Source: Bacillota bacterium
Lineage (GTDB): Bacteria > Bacillota_E > Sulfobacillia > Sulfobacillales > Sulfobacillaceae
Direction: 5' to 3'
DNA: 11,505 bases
Assembly (NCBI GenBank): GCA_021802375.1
Contig: JAKAAL010000059.1
Coordinates: 1 to 11,505 of the forward strand
Shown here piece by piece: positions 1-6,516 of the stretch. The notes beneath the pieces are model-generated. The model made no database searches and was not told the origin of the DNA. It saw only the letters and a list, made by a program, of their open reading frames with translations. Every line of letters begins with the position of its first letter. Position 1 is the stretch's first letter. A program made the translations under genes and the position numbers.

Positions 1-23
1 ATGCCAATGAGGGACAAGGCGAA

Positions 24-716
24 TTGTATAAAGCGAAAGTCTTCATAGTTTTTGGTAGCTTGATAATATCTATGATACTCTACGGACTCGCTTTTGGCTG
101 GATCTTTGGCATAGGTCTTGCCCTGATCATCGCCATTCATGAATCCGGACATGTGTTGGCAAACAGGCGCAAGCACCTTGACGCATCCTGGCCTGTCTTC
201 ATTCCCTTCCTAGGTGCCCTTATCAACTTGCGTCAAATGCCTCGAAACGCGGACGACGAAGCGTTTATCGGCATAGCCGGTCCCATTTTTGGATTGGCAG
301 CTACATTGATCACCTTGGGAATTTATGAATCGACCCATATTCCCGTTTTCCGCTGGCTGGCATTGTTTGGGTTTTTCATGCATATTTTTAATTTAATGCC
401 AATCGTTCCCTTAGACGGAGGGCGTACTGTGTCTTTTCTAGGATGGAAAGCGTGGATCATGGGTCTGATAGGATTATTAGTCTTGCTGTTTTATGATCCC
501 TTTAACGGCCAAGTGCATTTTGACTTGCTAACGGTGGTAATTCTAGCATTCATCATTTGGAACTTCATCGGGCGTGTTAAACATGGCCCGGGGCAAGATT
601 ACAATGCTATTCCGTTATTGCATAAGTGGGGATATACTCTTTTATGGGCTGGCTTAATGCTGATGTCCATTGTGGGATACTTAGCAACAGGATCGCAGGT
701 TGTTTTAATGCATTAG
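24..716 (+). CDS. Site-2 protease family (M50) membrane metalloprotease, possibly 5'-incomplete
   Basis: Intramembrane zinc metalloprotease of the S2P/SpoIVFB type, which cleaves membrane-embedded substrates such as anti-sigma factors or pro-proteins. In 230 residues the zinc motif HESGH lies at 39-43 inside a hydrophobic helix, and the third-ligand motif NLMPIVPLDGGR at 123-134 carries the Asp (D131) typical of the family. Hydrophobic stretches near 5-22, 23-45, 83-104, 108-127, 142-157, 164-183 and 203-221 indicate a polytopic protein without PDZ or CBS domains, close to the short bacterial forms. The start used is TTG at 24, with GAGGGA at 9-14 as a possible ribosome site. The frame stays open to the window edge, so the true start may lie further left. 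The next gene is convergent, so nothing here names the substrate. Family certain; substrate unknown. Confidence 0.88.
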   Translation: MYKAKVFIVFGSLIISMILYGLAFGWIFGIGLALIIAIHESGHVLANRRKHLDASWPVFIPFLGALINLRQMPRNADDEAFIGIAGPIFGLAATLITLGIYESTHIPVFRWLALFGFFMHIFNLMPIVPLDGGRTVSFLGWKAWIMGLIGLLVLLFYDPFNGQVHFDLLTVVILAFIIWNFIGRVKHGPGQDYNAIPLLHKWGYTLLWAGLMLMSIVGYLATGSQVVLMH

Positions 717-828
717 GCTCAAACCCCAAAATCCCATACAATCTTCTGCAACAGCACCTTTTTTCACCACTTCTGAAACGCACCTCGTCAAGGACAGCAG
801 ATGAAGAAAGCAATTTCACCGAGCAATA

Positions 829-1446
829 TCAGTTTTGTTTTCTGTAAAATGGAGCCTCGTGATCTGGATTGATACACTCGCGGTATTTGTCTACGATCTT
901 TTTTAAATCGTCCCATGCTTTAACTTTCCACTGAGGATTACGCAATAGAGCCGCAGGATGGTAAGTCGCTAAAAAGAATACGCCTCCCCGCTCATGCCAT
1001 CGGCCTCTGGCTGCACTTAAAGAAGATATTCCCAAGAGAGTTTGCATGGCGGTTGCACCCAGCAGCACGACGATCCGTGGCGAAAGATACCGAAGCTGAG
1101 CTGTTAAGTGGGGCCAGCAGGCACGGCGTTCCTCCTGTGTGGGTGTTCGGTTAAAAGGAGGGCGGCACTTAACCACGTTCAGAATATAAACGCCATGAAA
1201 CCGATCAAATCCGGCCGCATAAAGCATCTTATCCAGTAACCGTCCAGCTGGACCAACAAATGGACGAAGCAACCGATCTTCTTCTTCTCCGGGCCCTTCC
1301 CCAATGAACACTAGGGGAGGATTGTGGCTGTCACCTTCGCCAAAGACCACACCGTGAGCCTCTTGGCGCAAGGAACATCTTTCACACGACAAAATGTCCT
1401 CGCGTAATCGGAGAAATTCTTCATCATCTGACGATTGTTCAATCAT
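829..1446 (-). CDS. Uracil-DNA glycosylase, family 4 (Fe-S type)
   Basis: Removes uracil from DNA at deaminated cytosines, the first step of base-excision repair; this family is common in thermophiles. In 205 residues four cysteines are spaced as expected for the 4Fe-4S cluster: C21 and C24 (CERC), C94 (VVKCRPP) and C110. The uracil-pocket motif GEGPGEEED lies at 49-57, and the HPAALLRNP motif with catalytic-region H163 at 163-171. Length is normal for family 4. An open frame runs back to 1833, but the extension lies over the PAP2 gene in another frame. The ATG at 1446-1444 gives a protein starting just before the CxxC, as in relatives. It overlaps the PAP2 stop by 8 bp (1439-1446), so translation is probably coupled. 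Assignment is firm; start likely. Confidence 0.93.
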   Translation of the reverse strand: MIEQSSDDEEFLRLREDILSCERCSLRQEAHGVVFGEGDSHNPPLVFIGEGPGEEEDRLLRPFVGPAGRLLDKMLYAAGFDRFHGVYILNVVKCRPPFNRTPTQEERRACWPHLTAQLRYLSPRIVVLLGATAMQTLLGISSLSAARGRWHERGGVFFLATYHPAALLRNPQWKVKAWDDLKKIVDKYRECINPDHEAPFYRKQN

Positions 1447-2182
1447 GAGTAAGCACCTGACCTTTCCGAGGCAAAAATTCCGCCCATTCCAAGCACAGTG
1501 ATGCCAACAAATATCCGCCAACGGCATCCCAAATCCAGTGACCGCCCGTGGCCACGACTGAAATAGCTGCAATTGTTGCGGCGATAATTCGGAATTTGGG
1601 CGAAAGAAACAGCCCGTACGCATAAGTAATTCGAAACACATGACCGCTGGGAAAGCTCCCGTTGAACAGATGGGAAGACACAAGGCGGACGGACGCCGGT
1701 CCTGAATGAATTTGGCGTATCCATCCCACCACCGTAGAGGGTTCAATATTAGTCCAAATAATAAGGCGTTTAAGGTCCCCGGAAGGTGGTACGTTGGGAG
1801 GAAAGGCCGTCGCCACAAAATGTTTGGCCACAACTTCGATTACGCTGCCCAAAACAAAAAAACCTAAGATCCACCAATGAGCTGTCTCTTTGCCAAACTG
1901 ACCACTAGCCACATAAAGAACGATCAAGGTCGTTAGGGGAATACCGCCTACAACCCAGATAAGTTGCAATACCGGATATCGCCGGCCCCACGGTTCGAGA
2001 AATTGGCTAGTCGTTACATCCAGGGCATGAATTTGCACGCTGGGTGCCAATGCCATCGCGACAAGAAATCCCACCAGCCAAATAAGCCATATTTTCCGCA
2101 TAATAGTTATCATTGAAGCATGCTTTGCCGTTGCTGTCATCTCTTTTACGCTAAGGGTCAAAATTATCCCTTCCCGGTTCAT
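1439..2182 (-). CDS. PAP2-superfamily integral membrane protein with degenerate phosphatase site
   Basis: PAP2 (type 2 phosphatidic acid phosphatase) membrane proteins dephosphorylate lipid phosphates or prenyl diphosphates. Here (247 residues) motif C2 is intact as PSGH (178-181), and motif C3 keeps His and Asp (H215, D219). Both conserved arginines are changed: C1 KxxxxxxRP reads K120...F127-P128, and C3 SR reads S208-V209. About six hydrophobic spans are visible (29-47, 70-92, 102-119, 178-195, 198-212, 219-232). Start is uncertain. GGGAGG directly abuts the ATG at 2182, which is too close. A TTG at codon 8 (2161) sits 6 bases after GGGAAGGG and may be real, and M28 just before the first helix is another option. 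First gene of a pair with the uracil-DNA glycosylase. Fold fairly sure; activity doubtful. Confidence 0.8.
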   Translation of the reverse strand: MNREGIILTLSVKEMTATAKHASMITIMRKIWLIWLVGFLVAMALAPSVQIHALDVTTSQFLEPWGRRYPVLQLIWVVGGIPLTTLIVLYVASGQFGKETAHWWILGFFVLGSVIEVVAKHFVATAFPPNVPPSGDLKRLIIWTNIEPSTVVGWIRQIHSGPASVRLVSSHLFNGSFPSGHVFRITYAYGLFLSPKFRIIAATIAAISVVATGGHWIWDAVGGYLLASLCLEWAEFLPRKGQVLTHD

Positions 2183-2414
2183 CCTCCCGCTTCTTCAGGC
2201 TGCGAGTACCGGCATGTGCCGCCCACAATTCCCCCTAACACCCGTGCCCGTCATCCAATGCGATTCAATCTCCTTCCCTCTTCATAGCCGTCGTCTGATT
2301 GCGTAGAATGAAGGCATACTCACTTAATTGGACATGCCCACACTACTGACACAACCAAGTATGCACAATCTAGACACGACCGTGGCTGCATGAAAAAATG
2401 GACAGGAGGTTATT

Positions 2415-3209
2415 ATGGATACCCCAGGCCTCACCAATCATAACCAGACCCTTAACACCACCCCGTCAAAATCCCAAGGTCGGCCGGTAGCCGTTATTAC
2501 CGGTGGCACTCGGGGCATTGGCCTGTCAATAGCCAAAAAACTGGCCGACGAAGGCTATGCCCTTGCCTTAATTTATCAACGCCACCACCAATTCGCCCGA
2601 CAAGCCCGCGACATACTGCGAAAGACGGTACCTGTGGAAATTTTTCAGTCCGACGTACGTCACTGGGATACGCTAAGAGACACTATCGCTTCCATTCATA
2701 CAGCATGGGGCCCTATTTCCGTCGCCGTCCACAACGCCGCCTCAGGTGTCGCCCGACCTTTGTTGGAGACAACCCTCCGCCATTTTGATTTTACGTTGGA
2801 AGTTAACGCAGGGGGGCTCATTGGACTAGCACAAGCGGTTGTTCCCAAAATGGCCACACCTGGTCGCATAATTGCCATAAGTAGTTTGGGGGCACGGGTT
2901 TCCTATCCCGATTATGGCCTCGTCGGTGCATCCAAAGCCGCAATGGAGGCTATCGTTCGACAACTGGCCCGAGAATTGGGAAGTCAAGGGATCACGGTAA
3001 ATGCCATAGCCCCGGGTCCTATACCTTCTCCCACGTTGTCTCATTTTGAGCAAGGAGAATCCTGGGTACAGAAGTTTATTGAAAAAGTCCCTATGCACCA
3101 AGCCCTAAGTGACAATGATGTGACTCAAGCATTGTGTTGTCTAATCCAACAACAGATGATAAACGGCCAGACTCTCACAGTGGATGGCGGATTTCTCACC
3201 ATGGCTTAA
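2415..3209 (+). CDS. fabL: FabL-like enoyl-ACP reductase (SDR family)
   Basis: NAD(P)H-dependent short-chain dehydrogenase/reductase that most resembles enoyl-ACP reductase III (FabL), which reduces the trans-2-enoyl chain in the last step of fatty-acid elongation. In 264 residues the nucleotide motif TGGTRGIG is at 29-36, NAASGV at 107-112 and the SSLGA segment at 156-160. The tyrosine and lysine are spaced Y167-x6-K174, not the YxxxK of FabG-type enzymes. The NAASGVxRP and YGLVGASKAAMEA stretches match my memory of Bacillus FabL. The C-terminus carries GQTLTVDGG. About 22 polar residues precede the Rossmann fold. AGGAGG at 2404-2409, five bases before ATG 2415, fixes the start. It converges on the FabD-like gene with a 14-bp 3' overlap. 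A related SDR of other substrate range remains possible. Confidence 0.82.
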   Translation: MDTPGLTNHNQTLNTTPSKSQGRPVAVITGGTRGIGLSIAKKLADEGYALALIYQRHHQFARQARDILRKTVPVEIFQSDVRHWDTLRDTIASIHTAWGPISVAVHNAASGVARPLLETTLRHFDFTLEVNAGGLIGLAQAVVPKMATPGRIIAISSLGARVSYPDYGLVGASKAAMEAIVRQLARELGSQGITVNAIAPGPIPSPTLSHFEQGESWVQKFIEKVPMHQALSDNDVTQALCCLIQQQMINGQTLTVDGGFLTMA

Positions 3210-4095
3210 TGTCGTCCCCACTTGCTAGTATCCAGAGGCTGGGAGAAGATTTGACCAACCGGGAAACGACGTGACCTGGTCCTCCATCAATAATATTCGG
3301 GTGAAGGTAGGCCAGCGTATTATGAACGTGAGGCCAGGACACGGGTTCAACAGTTTGTCTGATTAGACGAAATTGAATTTCTGCAGGATTTCTCGTCACA
3401 AACCCATCTATGCCACTAATCCAGGGTATGCCCGGAACACCCCACCGCAAATTTTGTAAAGATTGAGTTAAACACGGAATAACCGCGTCCATCAAAATGC
3501 AGTGCGAGGGAATTCCTGATGGAACGGGCATAGTGCGGCCGCCAAGTTGGGCTATTTGTGTTCGGATAGCCTGGAGATCCTCTGAGGATCCCGATAACAA
3601 ATGAACCCGCTCTGTGTAAGTAACTGACACATAAACACCTTTGTAGCGCGAGTTCATTACTAACTCGGCTAAACAAGTACTATTAAGTCCCAATACCGCT
3701 ATCATAGTACCCTTACGGGCGTATTCCTGCATACATTGAGCACGAGCCAACACCGCCTGATAACCGTCCTCCCGGCTGAGAGCCCCAGTTGCCATGGCAG
3801 CGGCAAATTCTCCCAGGCTGATTCCGGCAGCAGCTATCAGCTCGAAATCCATATCGCTCAAGCACTCAAGCGTGCTCATATGATAAGCTATCAAAGACAT
3901 CTGACGCTCAATCTGTGATGAATTTTCACTTAGAGCTGATAGTGACGGAATCTTCTGTCCACACAAATCCGATAAGGCCAAGAGATTATCCTTAAACACT
4001 GGGTGTTGGTCAAAACGCGTATCCAAGCGGGTGTCTCCCTGACCCGCAAAAACGATGATTCCGCGCCTCGGCTCAACGGGTTTCAATCGCCTCAT
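3196..4095 (-). CDS. fabD: FabD-like malonyl-CoA:ACP acyltransferase
   Basis: Stand-alone acyltransferase that would move malonyl (or a related extender) from CoA to an acyl-carrier protein. In 299 residues FAGQG is at 16-20, the nucleophile motif reads GISLGE with Ser93, Arg118 fits the malonyl-carboxylate-binding Arg, and His198 lies in PSHCILM, much as in E. coli FabD. Gln247 and the late GPGHVVSRLVK motif are also family-like. The usual His before the catalytic Ser (GHSxGE) is Ile here. The ATG at 4095-4093 overlaps the ketosynthase stop as ATGA, with GGGGAG nine bases upstream. An ATG at 4104 would sit right on that site, so the shorter form is chosen. Translation is probably coupled to the ketosynthase. 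The family is certain; extender specificity is inferred. Confidence 0.87.
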   Translation of the reverse strand: MRRLKPVEPRRGIIVFAGQGDTRLDTRFDQHPVFKDNLLALSDLCGQKIPSLSALSENSSQIERQMSLIAYHMSTLECLSDMDFELIAAAGISLGEFAAAMATGALSREDGYQAVLARAQCMQEYARKGTMIAVLGLNSTCLAELVMNSRYKGVYVSVTYTERVHLLSGSSEDLQAIRTQIAQLGGRTMPVPSGIPSHCILMDAVIPCLTQSLQNLRWGVPGIPWISGIDGFVTRNPAEIQFRLIRQTVEPVSWPHVHNTLAYLHPNIIDGGPGHVVSRLVKSSPSLWILASGDDIKPW

Positions 4096-5387
4096 TCGAA
4101 CCATCTCCCCATGGCAATCGTCGCATTTTGGCCCCCCAAGCCAAAAGAATTGGACAACAAGACTTCTACCGATGCAGCACGGGAAGATGTGACGATGTCT
4201 AAGGGACAATCCGGGTCGATATGTTCACAACCCATCGTTGCCGGAATGACCTGCTCGTTTAGAATCTTCGCACTCACAACCGCCTCGACAGACCCGGCCG
4301 CCCCCAACAAATGACCCACACTGCCCTTGATAGAAGACACCGCGCAGTGGGTACCCACCACTTTAGCAATAGACATCCATTCGGACCGATCTCCGATGAC
4401 AGTCGCCGTACCATGAGCATTGACATAATCGACTTCCCCTGGAGTGATGCTGGCATCACGAAGAGCCCGATCCATAGCCCATTGTTGACCATGTCCATCG
4501 GCAGCGGGCGCTGCGGGGTGCTCTCCATCGCCCGCAGAACCATAACCGAGAATCTGCGCATAAGGTTTCGCGCCACGCGCCAAAGCTACTTTCTCGCGTT
4601 CCAACACCAAAATCGCGGCACCTTCTCCCATAACCATGCCCGAACGGTTCACATCGAATGGTCGACACGCCTGATCGGGATCTGAAACAGTGGACAGAGC
4701 TCGTGTCTGCATAAGGCCTGTAACCATTTCCGGAATAAAAAGCGCTTCGGTTCCCCCGGCGACCACCACATCCGCCCGTCCCATGCGGATCATATCGGCA
4801 GCCACTCCCAGCGCGTCTGTTCCGGCCGCACACGCGGTGGTCACTGTCAGGTTCATGCCGTGCAAGGACAACTCCATGGCTATTCTTGCGGCAGCCATGT
4901 TAGGTATAAAGGCTGGGACAAAAAAGGGCGATAATCTGTCCCCTCTCTCATAACTTAAGGTGCCTGAGCGAAACGTTCCGAGTCCGCCCACGGCATTGCC
5001 AATGACCACTCCAATACGGTGAGAAGGTACGGACAACGCGGGGTTTCCAGCTTGACTCCACGCTTCTTTTGCTGCCACTAAAGCAAAGTGAACGAAACGG
5101 TCAGTCTGCCTCAACACCTTAGGATGGATATCAGAGGCTAGAGGAAAATCAATCGGAGCCCCCACTAGCGCTTTGGGTGACAAACCCTCTACCATTCGCA
5201 AAGCCTTTTTCCCCAACAATAACTCGGTCCACAGAGTTTCTACACCGATTCCATAAGGAGTTATGGCACCCATTCCTGTTATCACAACCCTACATTGACC
5301 CATCTCCGGCGGGCGACAATCCTTCGCCTCTGGCCGCGGCGCGGAAACCCGGTTTTTTGCGTCCGGCGGAAACAAATTTTCCTGCAT
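4092..5387 (-). CDS. fabF: FabF-like beta-ketoacyl-ACP synthase II
   Basis: Condensing enzyme that joins an acyl chain on Cys to malonyl-ACP with loss of CO2. In 431 residues the thiolase-fold triad is complete: C186 in TTACAAG, H325 in NAHGTAT and H359 in GSVGHLLGAAG, with K354 before it. Spacing follows E. coli FabF. The gatekeeper Phe of the usual GFGG motif is Leu (L417 in SFGLGGQN), a possible change in chain selection. The protein has about 28 extra, proline- and charge-rich residues before MGQCRVVITGMG (29-40), where most FabF proteins begin. AGGAGG at 5397-5402, nine bases before ATG 5387, nevertheless supports the long form. First gene of a pair with the FabD-like acyltransferase; no ACP, fabG or fabZ beside it. 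Likely a second, dedicated condensing enzyme or the organism's only FabF. Confidence 0.88.
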   Translation of the reverse strand: MQENLFPPDAKNRVSAPRPEAKDCRPPEMGQCRVVITGMGAITPYGIGVETLWTELLLGKKALRMVEGLSPKALVGAPIDFPLASDIHPKVLRQTDRFVHFALVAAKEAWSQAGNPALSVPSHRIGVVIGNAVGGLGTFRSGTLSYERGDRLSPFFVPAFIPNMAAARIAMELSLHGMNLTVTTACAAGTDALGVAADMIRMGRADVVVAGGTEALFIPEMVTGLMQTRALSTVSDPDQACRPFDVNRSGMVMGEGAAILVLEREKVALARGAKPYAQILGYGSAGDGEHPAAPAADGHGQQWAMDRALRDASITPGEVDYVNAHGTATVIGDRSEWMSIAKVVGTHCAVSSIKGSVGHLLGAAGSVEAVVSAKILNEQVIPATMGCEHIDPDCPLDIVTSSRAASVEVLLSNSFGLGGQNATIAMGRWFE

Positions 5388-5396
5388 AATGAGAAT

Positions 5397-5402
5397 CCTC
5401 CT
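5397..5402 (-). promoter_or_regulatory. Ribosome-binding site deciding the ketosynthase start
   Basis: On the minus strand AGGAGG stands nine bases before ATG 5387-5385. No comparable site was noted before the internal Met29. It therefore supports the version of the ketosynthase with the extra N-terminal segment. Confidence 0.65.
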
Positions 5403-5409
5403 GCACAGA

Positions 5410-5437
5410 ATAATGCTCGTTCTTTGAGTTGTGCCAA
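5410..5437 (-). promoter_or_regulatory. Candidate sigma-A-type promoter for the ketosynthase-acyltransferase pair
   Basis: On the minus strand TTGGCA (5437-5432) is followed after 16 bases by CATTAT (5415-5410). These match the -35 consensus at 5 of 6 positions and the -10 at 4 of 6. The start point would fall near 5403, immediately before the AGGAGG site, giving a leader of about 16 bases. Short but workable; assigned by eye only. Confidence 0.35.
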
Positions 5438-5525
5438 AAGTCCAAAGGAAGAGAAGTGCCGCCTTTCCGAAAAAGATGAGGACGCAAGAAGCGCATGTAC
5501 TAAGAAGTCATCTGTACTCCTATCT

Positions 5526-5541
5526 TGACTGGTGCCAGTCA
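5526..5541. repeat. 16-bp palindrome, candidate operator (left of a pair)
   Basis: TGACTGGTGCCAGTCA has seven-base arms around a two-base centre. It lies in the spacer between the divergent ketosynthase and thioesterase genes. Its core CTGGTGCCAG resembles TTGGCGCCAG at 5571-5580 (8 of 10 bases), with centres exactly 42 bp apart, about four helical turns. There is no T-tract, so a protein-binding site is more likely than a terminator. The regulator is unknown. Confidence 0.45.
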
Positions 5542-5570
5542 CACCCAAAAAGGACATCGCTCAAATCGGG

Positions 5571-5580
5571 TTGGCGCCAG
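5571..5580. repeat. Palindromic element, candidate operator (right of a pair)
   Basis: TTGGCGCCAG contains the perfect 8-bp palindrome TGGCGCCA (5572-5579) and resembles the core of the palindrome at 5526-5541. Both lie on the same face of the helix if B-form DNA is assumed. It is about 230 bp before the thioesterase start and about 190 bp before the ketosynthase start, so binding could affect either gene. Confidence 0.35.
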
Positions 5581-5807
5581 AATGTTCACACAGACAATTC
5601 CTAAGGTCTAATCCAGAAATTAACTGAAAACACAAGACTTCATAGGCTCTATTTTGGGAGCGTGAGTTTTGGCTCTTGACATTACTCCTCATCTTTTGTC
5701 ATTGTTTTCTTAATTGTTGAATCACCCGCTTATTATAGCGCATGTTGCGTGCCGTCGATGGTATTGGCTACGGGATTCAGCAACTAAAGAAAGGGGTATT
5801 ATCCATC

Positions 5808-6266
5808 ATGGCTTCCTCTGCTAAACGTATATTACAGTGGAAGGACAATGTTTGTTATGTTTGCCGCCAACGGCCTGACGTCTCTACGGGGTTTCCCATA
5901 AGCTATTGGGGAGATGCCGATGGAGTTCAGGCCTGTTGGATTGCTCCGGCCTGGAGTGTTAACCAACAAGGATTTGTGCACCCTGGGGTCATCGCAAGTG
6001 TAGTGGACGATGCTATGGGACACGCCATTTATCATTCCACCAAAGTGGCTTGCATGACCGCAGATATATCTATTCACCATCACGGTGCTGTATTTCCTGA
6101 CCATCCCTTACAGATTCAGGGTTGGGTCCAGATTCAGGATCGCCGCATCATTCATGCCCATGCTCGTATCATCACTGCAACGGGAACAACCGCCGTCAGT
6201 GCTTTTGGAAAGTTTGTGCCCGCTCCTGAAAACATGCAACCGCCGTCACCATCCCTCTATTTTTAG
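5808..6266 (+). CDS. Hotdog-fold thioesterase, PaaI/4HBT-like
   Basis: Probable acyl-CoA or acyl-ACP thioesterase. In 152 residues the hallmark segment is FVHPGVIASVVDDAMGHAI (56-74), matching the hotdog pattern HGGxxxxLxDxAMG with D67 as the likely catalytic acid; the usual HGG reads HPG. The N-terminus has C16 and C19 (CYVC), as in the many family members that start with a CFVCG segment. Length is normal. An upstream ATG at 5742 gives a 22-residue extension unlike the family. ATG 5808 is preferred, with AAGGGG eleven bases before it, a rather long spacing. It points away from the ketosynthase and shares its spacer, so a role in releasing or editing acyl chains is plausible but inferred. Fold confident; substrate unknown. 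Confidence 0.82.
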   Translation: MASSAKRILQWKDNVCYVCRQRPDVSTGFPISYWGDADGVQACWIAPAWSVNQQGFVHPGVIASVVDDAMGHAIYHSTKVACMTADISIHHHGAVFPDHPLQIQGWVQIQDRRIIHAHARIITATGTTAVSAFGKFVPAPENMQPPSPSLYF

Positions 6267-6313
6267 ATTTTGCTCTGAAATGCGACCAACGAGGCGATAT
6301 TCCAAGGCCCTTT

Positions 6314-6342
6314 TTGATATATGGCGTCCTAGAGAGGATAAT
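6314..6342 (+). promoter_or_regulatory. Candidate sigma-A-type promoter
   Basis: TTGATA (6314-6319) and GATAAT (6337-6342) are separated by 17 bases and each matches the consensus at 5 of 6 positions. A transcript would start near 6349, pass through the terminator-like hairpin at 6374-6406, and could continue into the small membrane protein gene at 6517. This is one of the best promoter matches in the window. Confidence 0.5.
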
Positions 6343-6373
6343 AGGCTCTCACCGTTTTTCTGTTTGCGGTTGT

Positions 6374-6406
6374 CCCCGGTGGACTTTAACCACCGCAAGG
6401 GCTTTT
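6374..6406 (+). terminator. Intrinsic-terminator-like hairpin
   Basis: CGGTGG (6377-6382) pairs with CCACCG (6390-6395) across a 7-base loop. CCC (6374-6376) can pair with GGG (6399-6401) with a 3-base bulge, and CTTTTT (6401-6406) follows. It may end the thioesterase transcript, whose stop is 108 bases upstream. As it also lies downstream of the promoter-like site at 6314-6342, it could instead end a short RNA of about 60 bases or act as an attenuator. A competing pairing of TTGCGGT (6364-6370) with ACCGCAA (6392-6398) shares bases with it. Confidence 0.5.
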
Positions 6407-6516
6407 TCGATAAAGAGACGATACGACGACGAGGCTTCTAGACGCAATCTGGCCGTTTTGATATGCTCGTAAAACGAACCCAAAGGTAATGCTCATAAAG
6501 GGAAAAGAGGTCATCC

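Larger units (their letters stand above)
5388..5807. other. Divergent intergenic region, 420 bp
   Basis: Spacer between the divergent ketosynthase (-) and hotdog thioesterase (+) genes. It holds the ketosynthase ribosome site and candidate promoter, and the two related palindromes. On the plus strand TTGACA stands at 5676-5681 but has no good -10 at normal spacing, while TATTAT at 5731-5736 has no good -35, so the thioesterase promoter is unresolved. I saw no site matching the FapR operator as I remember it. The open frames here are short, overlap each other and lack family features. Confidence 0.6.

Noticed and set aside
1..48. Short frame from the ATG at position 1
   Set aside because: It ends after 15 codons and overlaps the M50 gene in another frame; no ribosome site can be seen at the window edge.
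607..847. Overlapping open frames around the end of the M50 gene
   Set aside because: No recognisable domain, and mainly antisense or out-of-frame to M50 coding sequence. The remaining gap also lacks a convincing terminator.
1447..1833. N-terminal extension of the uracil-DNA glycosylase frame by 129 residues
   Set aside because: It lies over the PAP2 gene in another frame, lacks family similarity, and the ATG at 1446 gives a normal family-4 length.
4274..4833. Open frames on both strands within the ketosynthase gene
   Set aside because: Arg-, Gly- or Ser-rich shadow translations of a clearly real coding region, without ribosome sites or family motifs.
5401..5741. FapR-type operator near the ketosynthase and thioesterase
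   Set aside because: I looked for an inverted TTAGTACC-like repeat; only isolated GTACT fragments (around 5507 and 5514) occur, not in the right arrangement.
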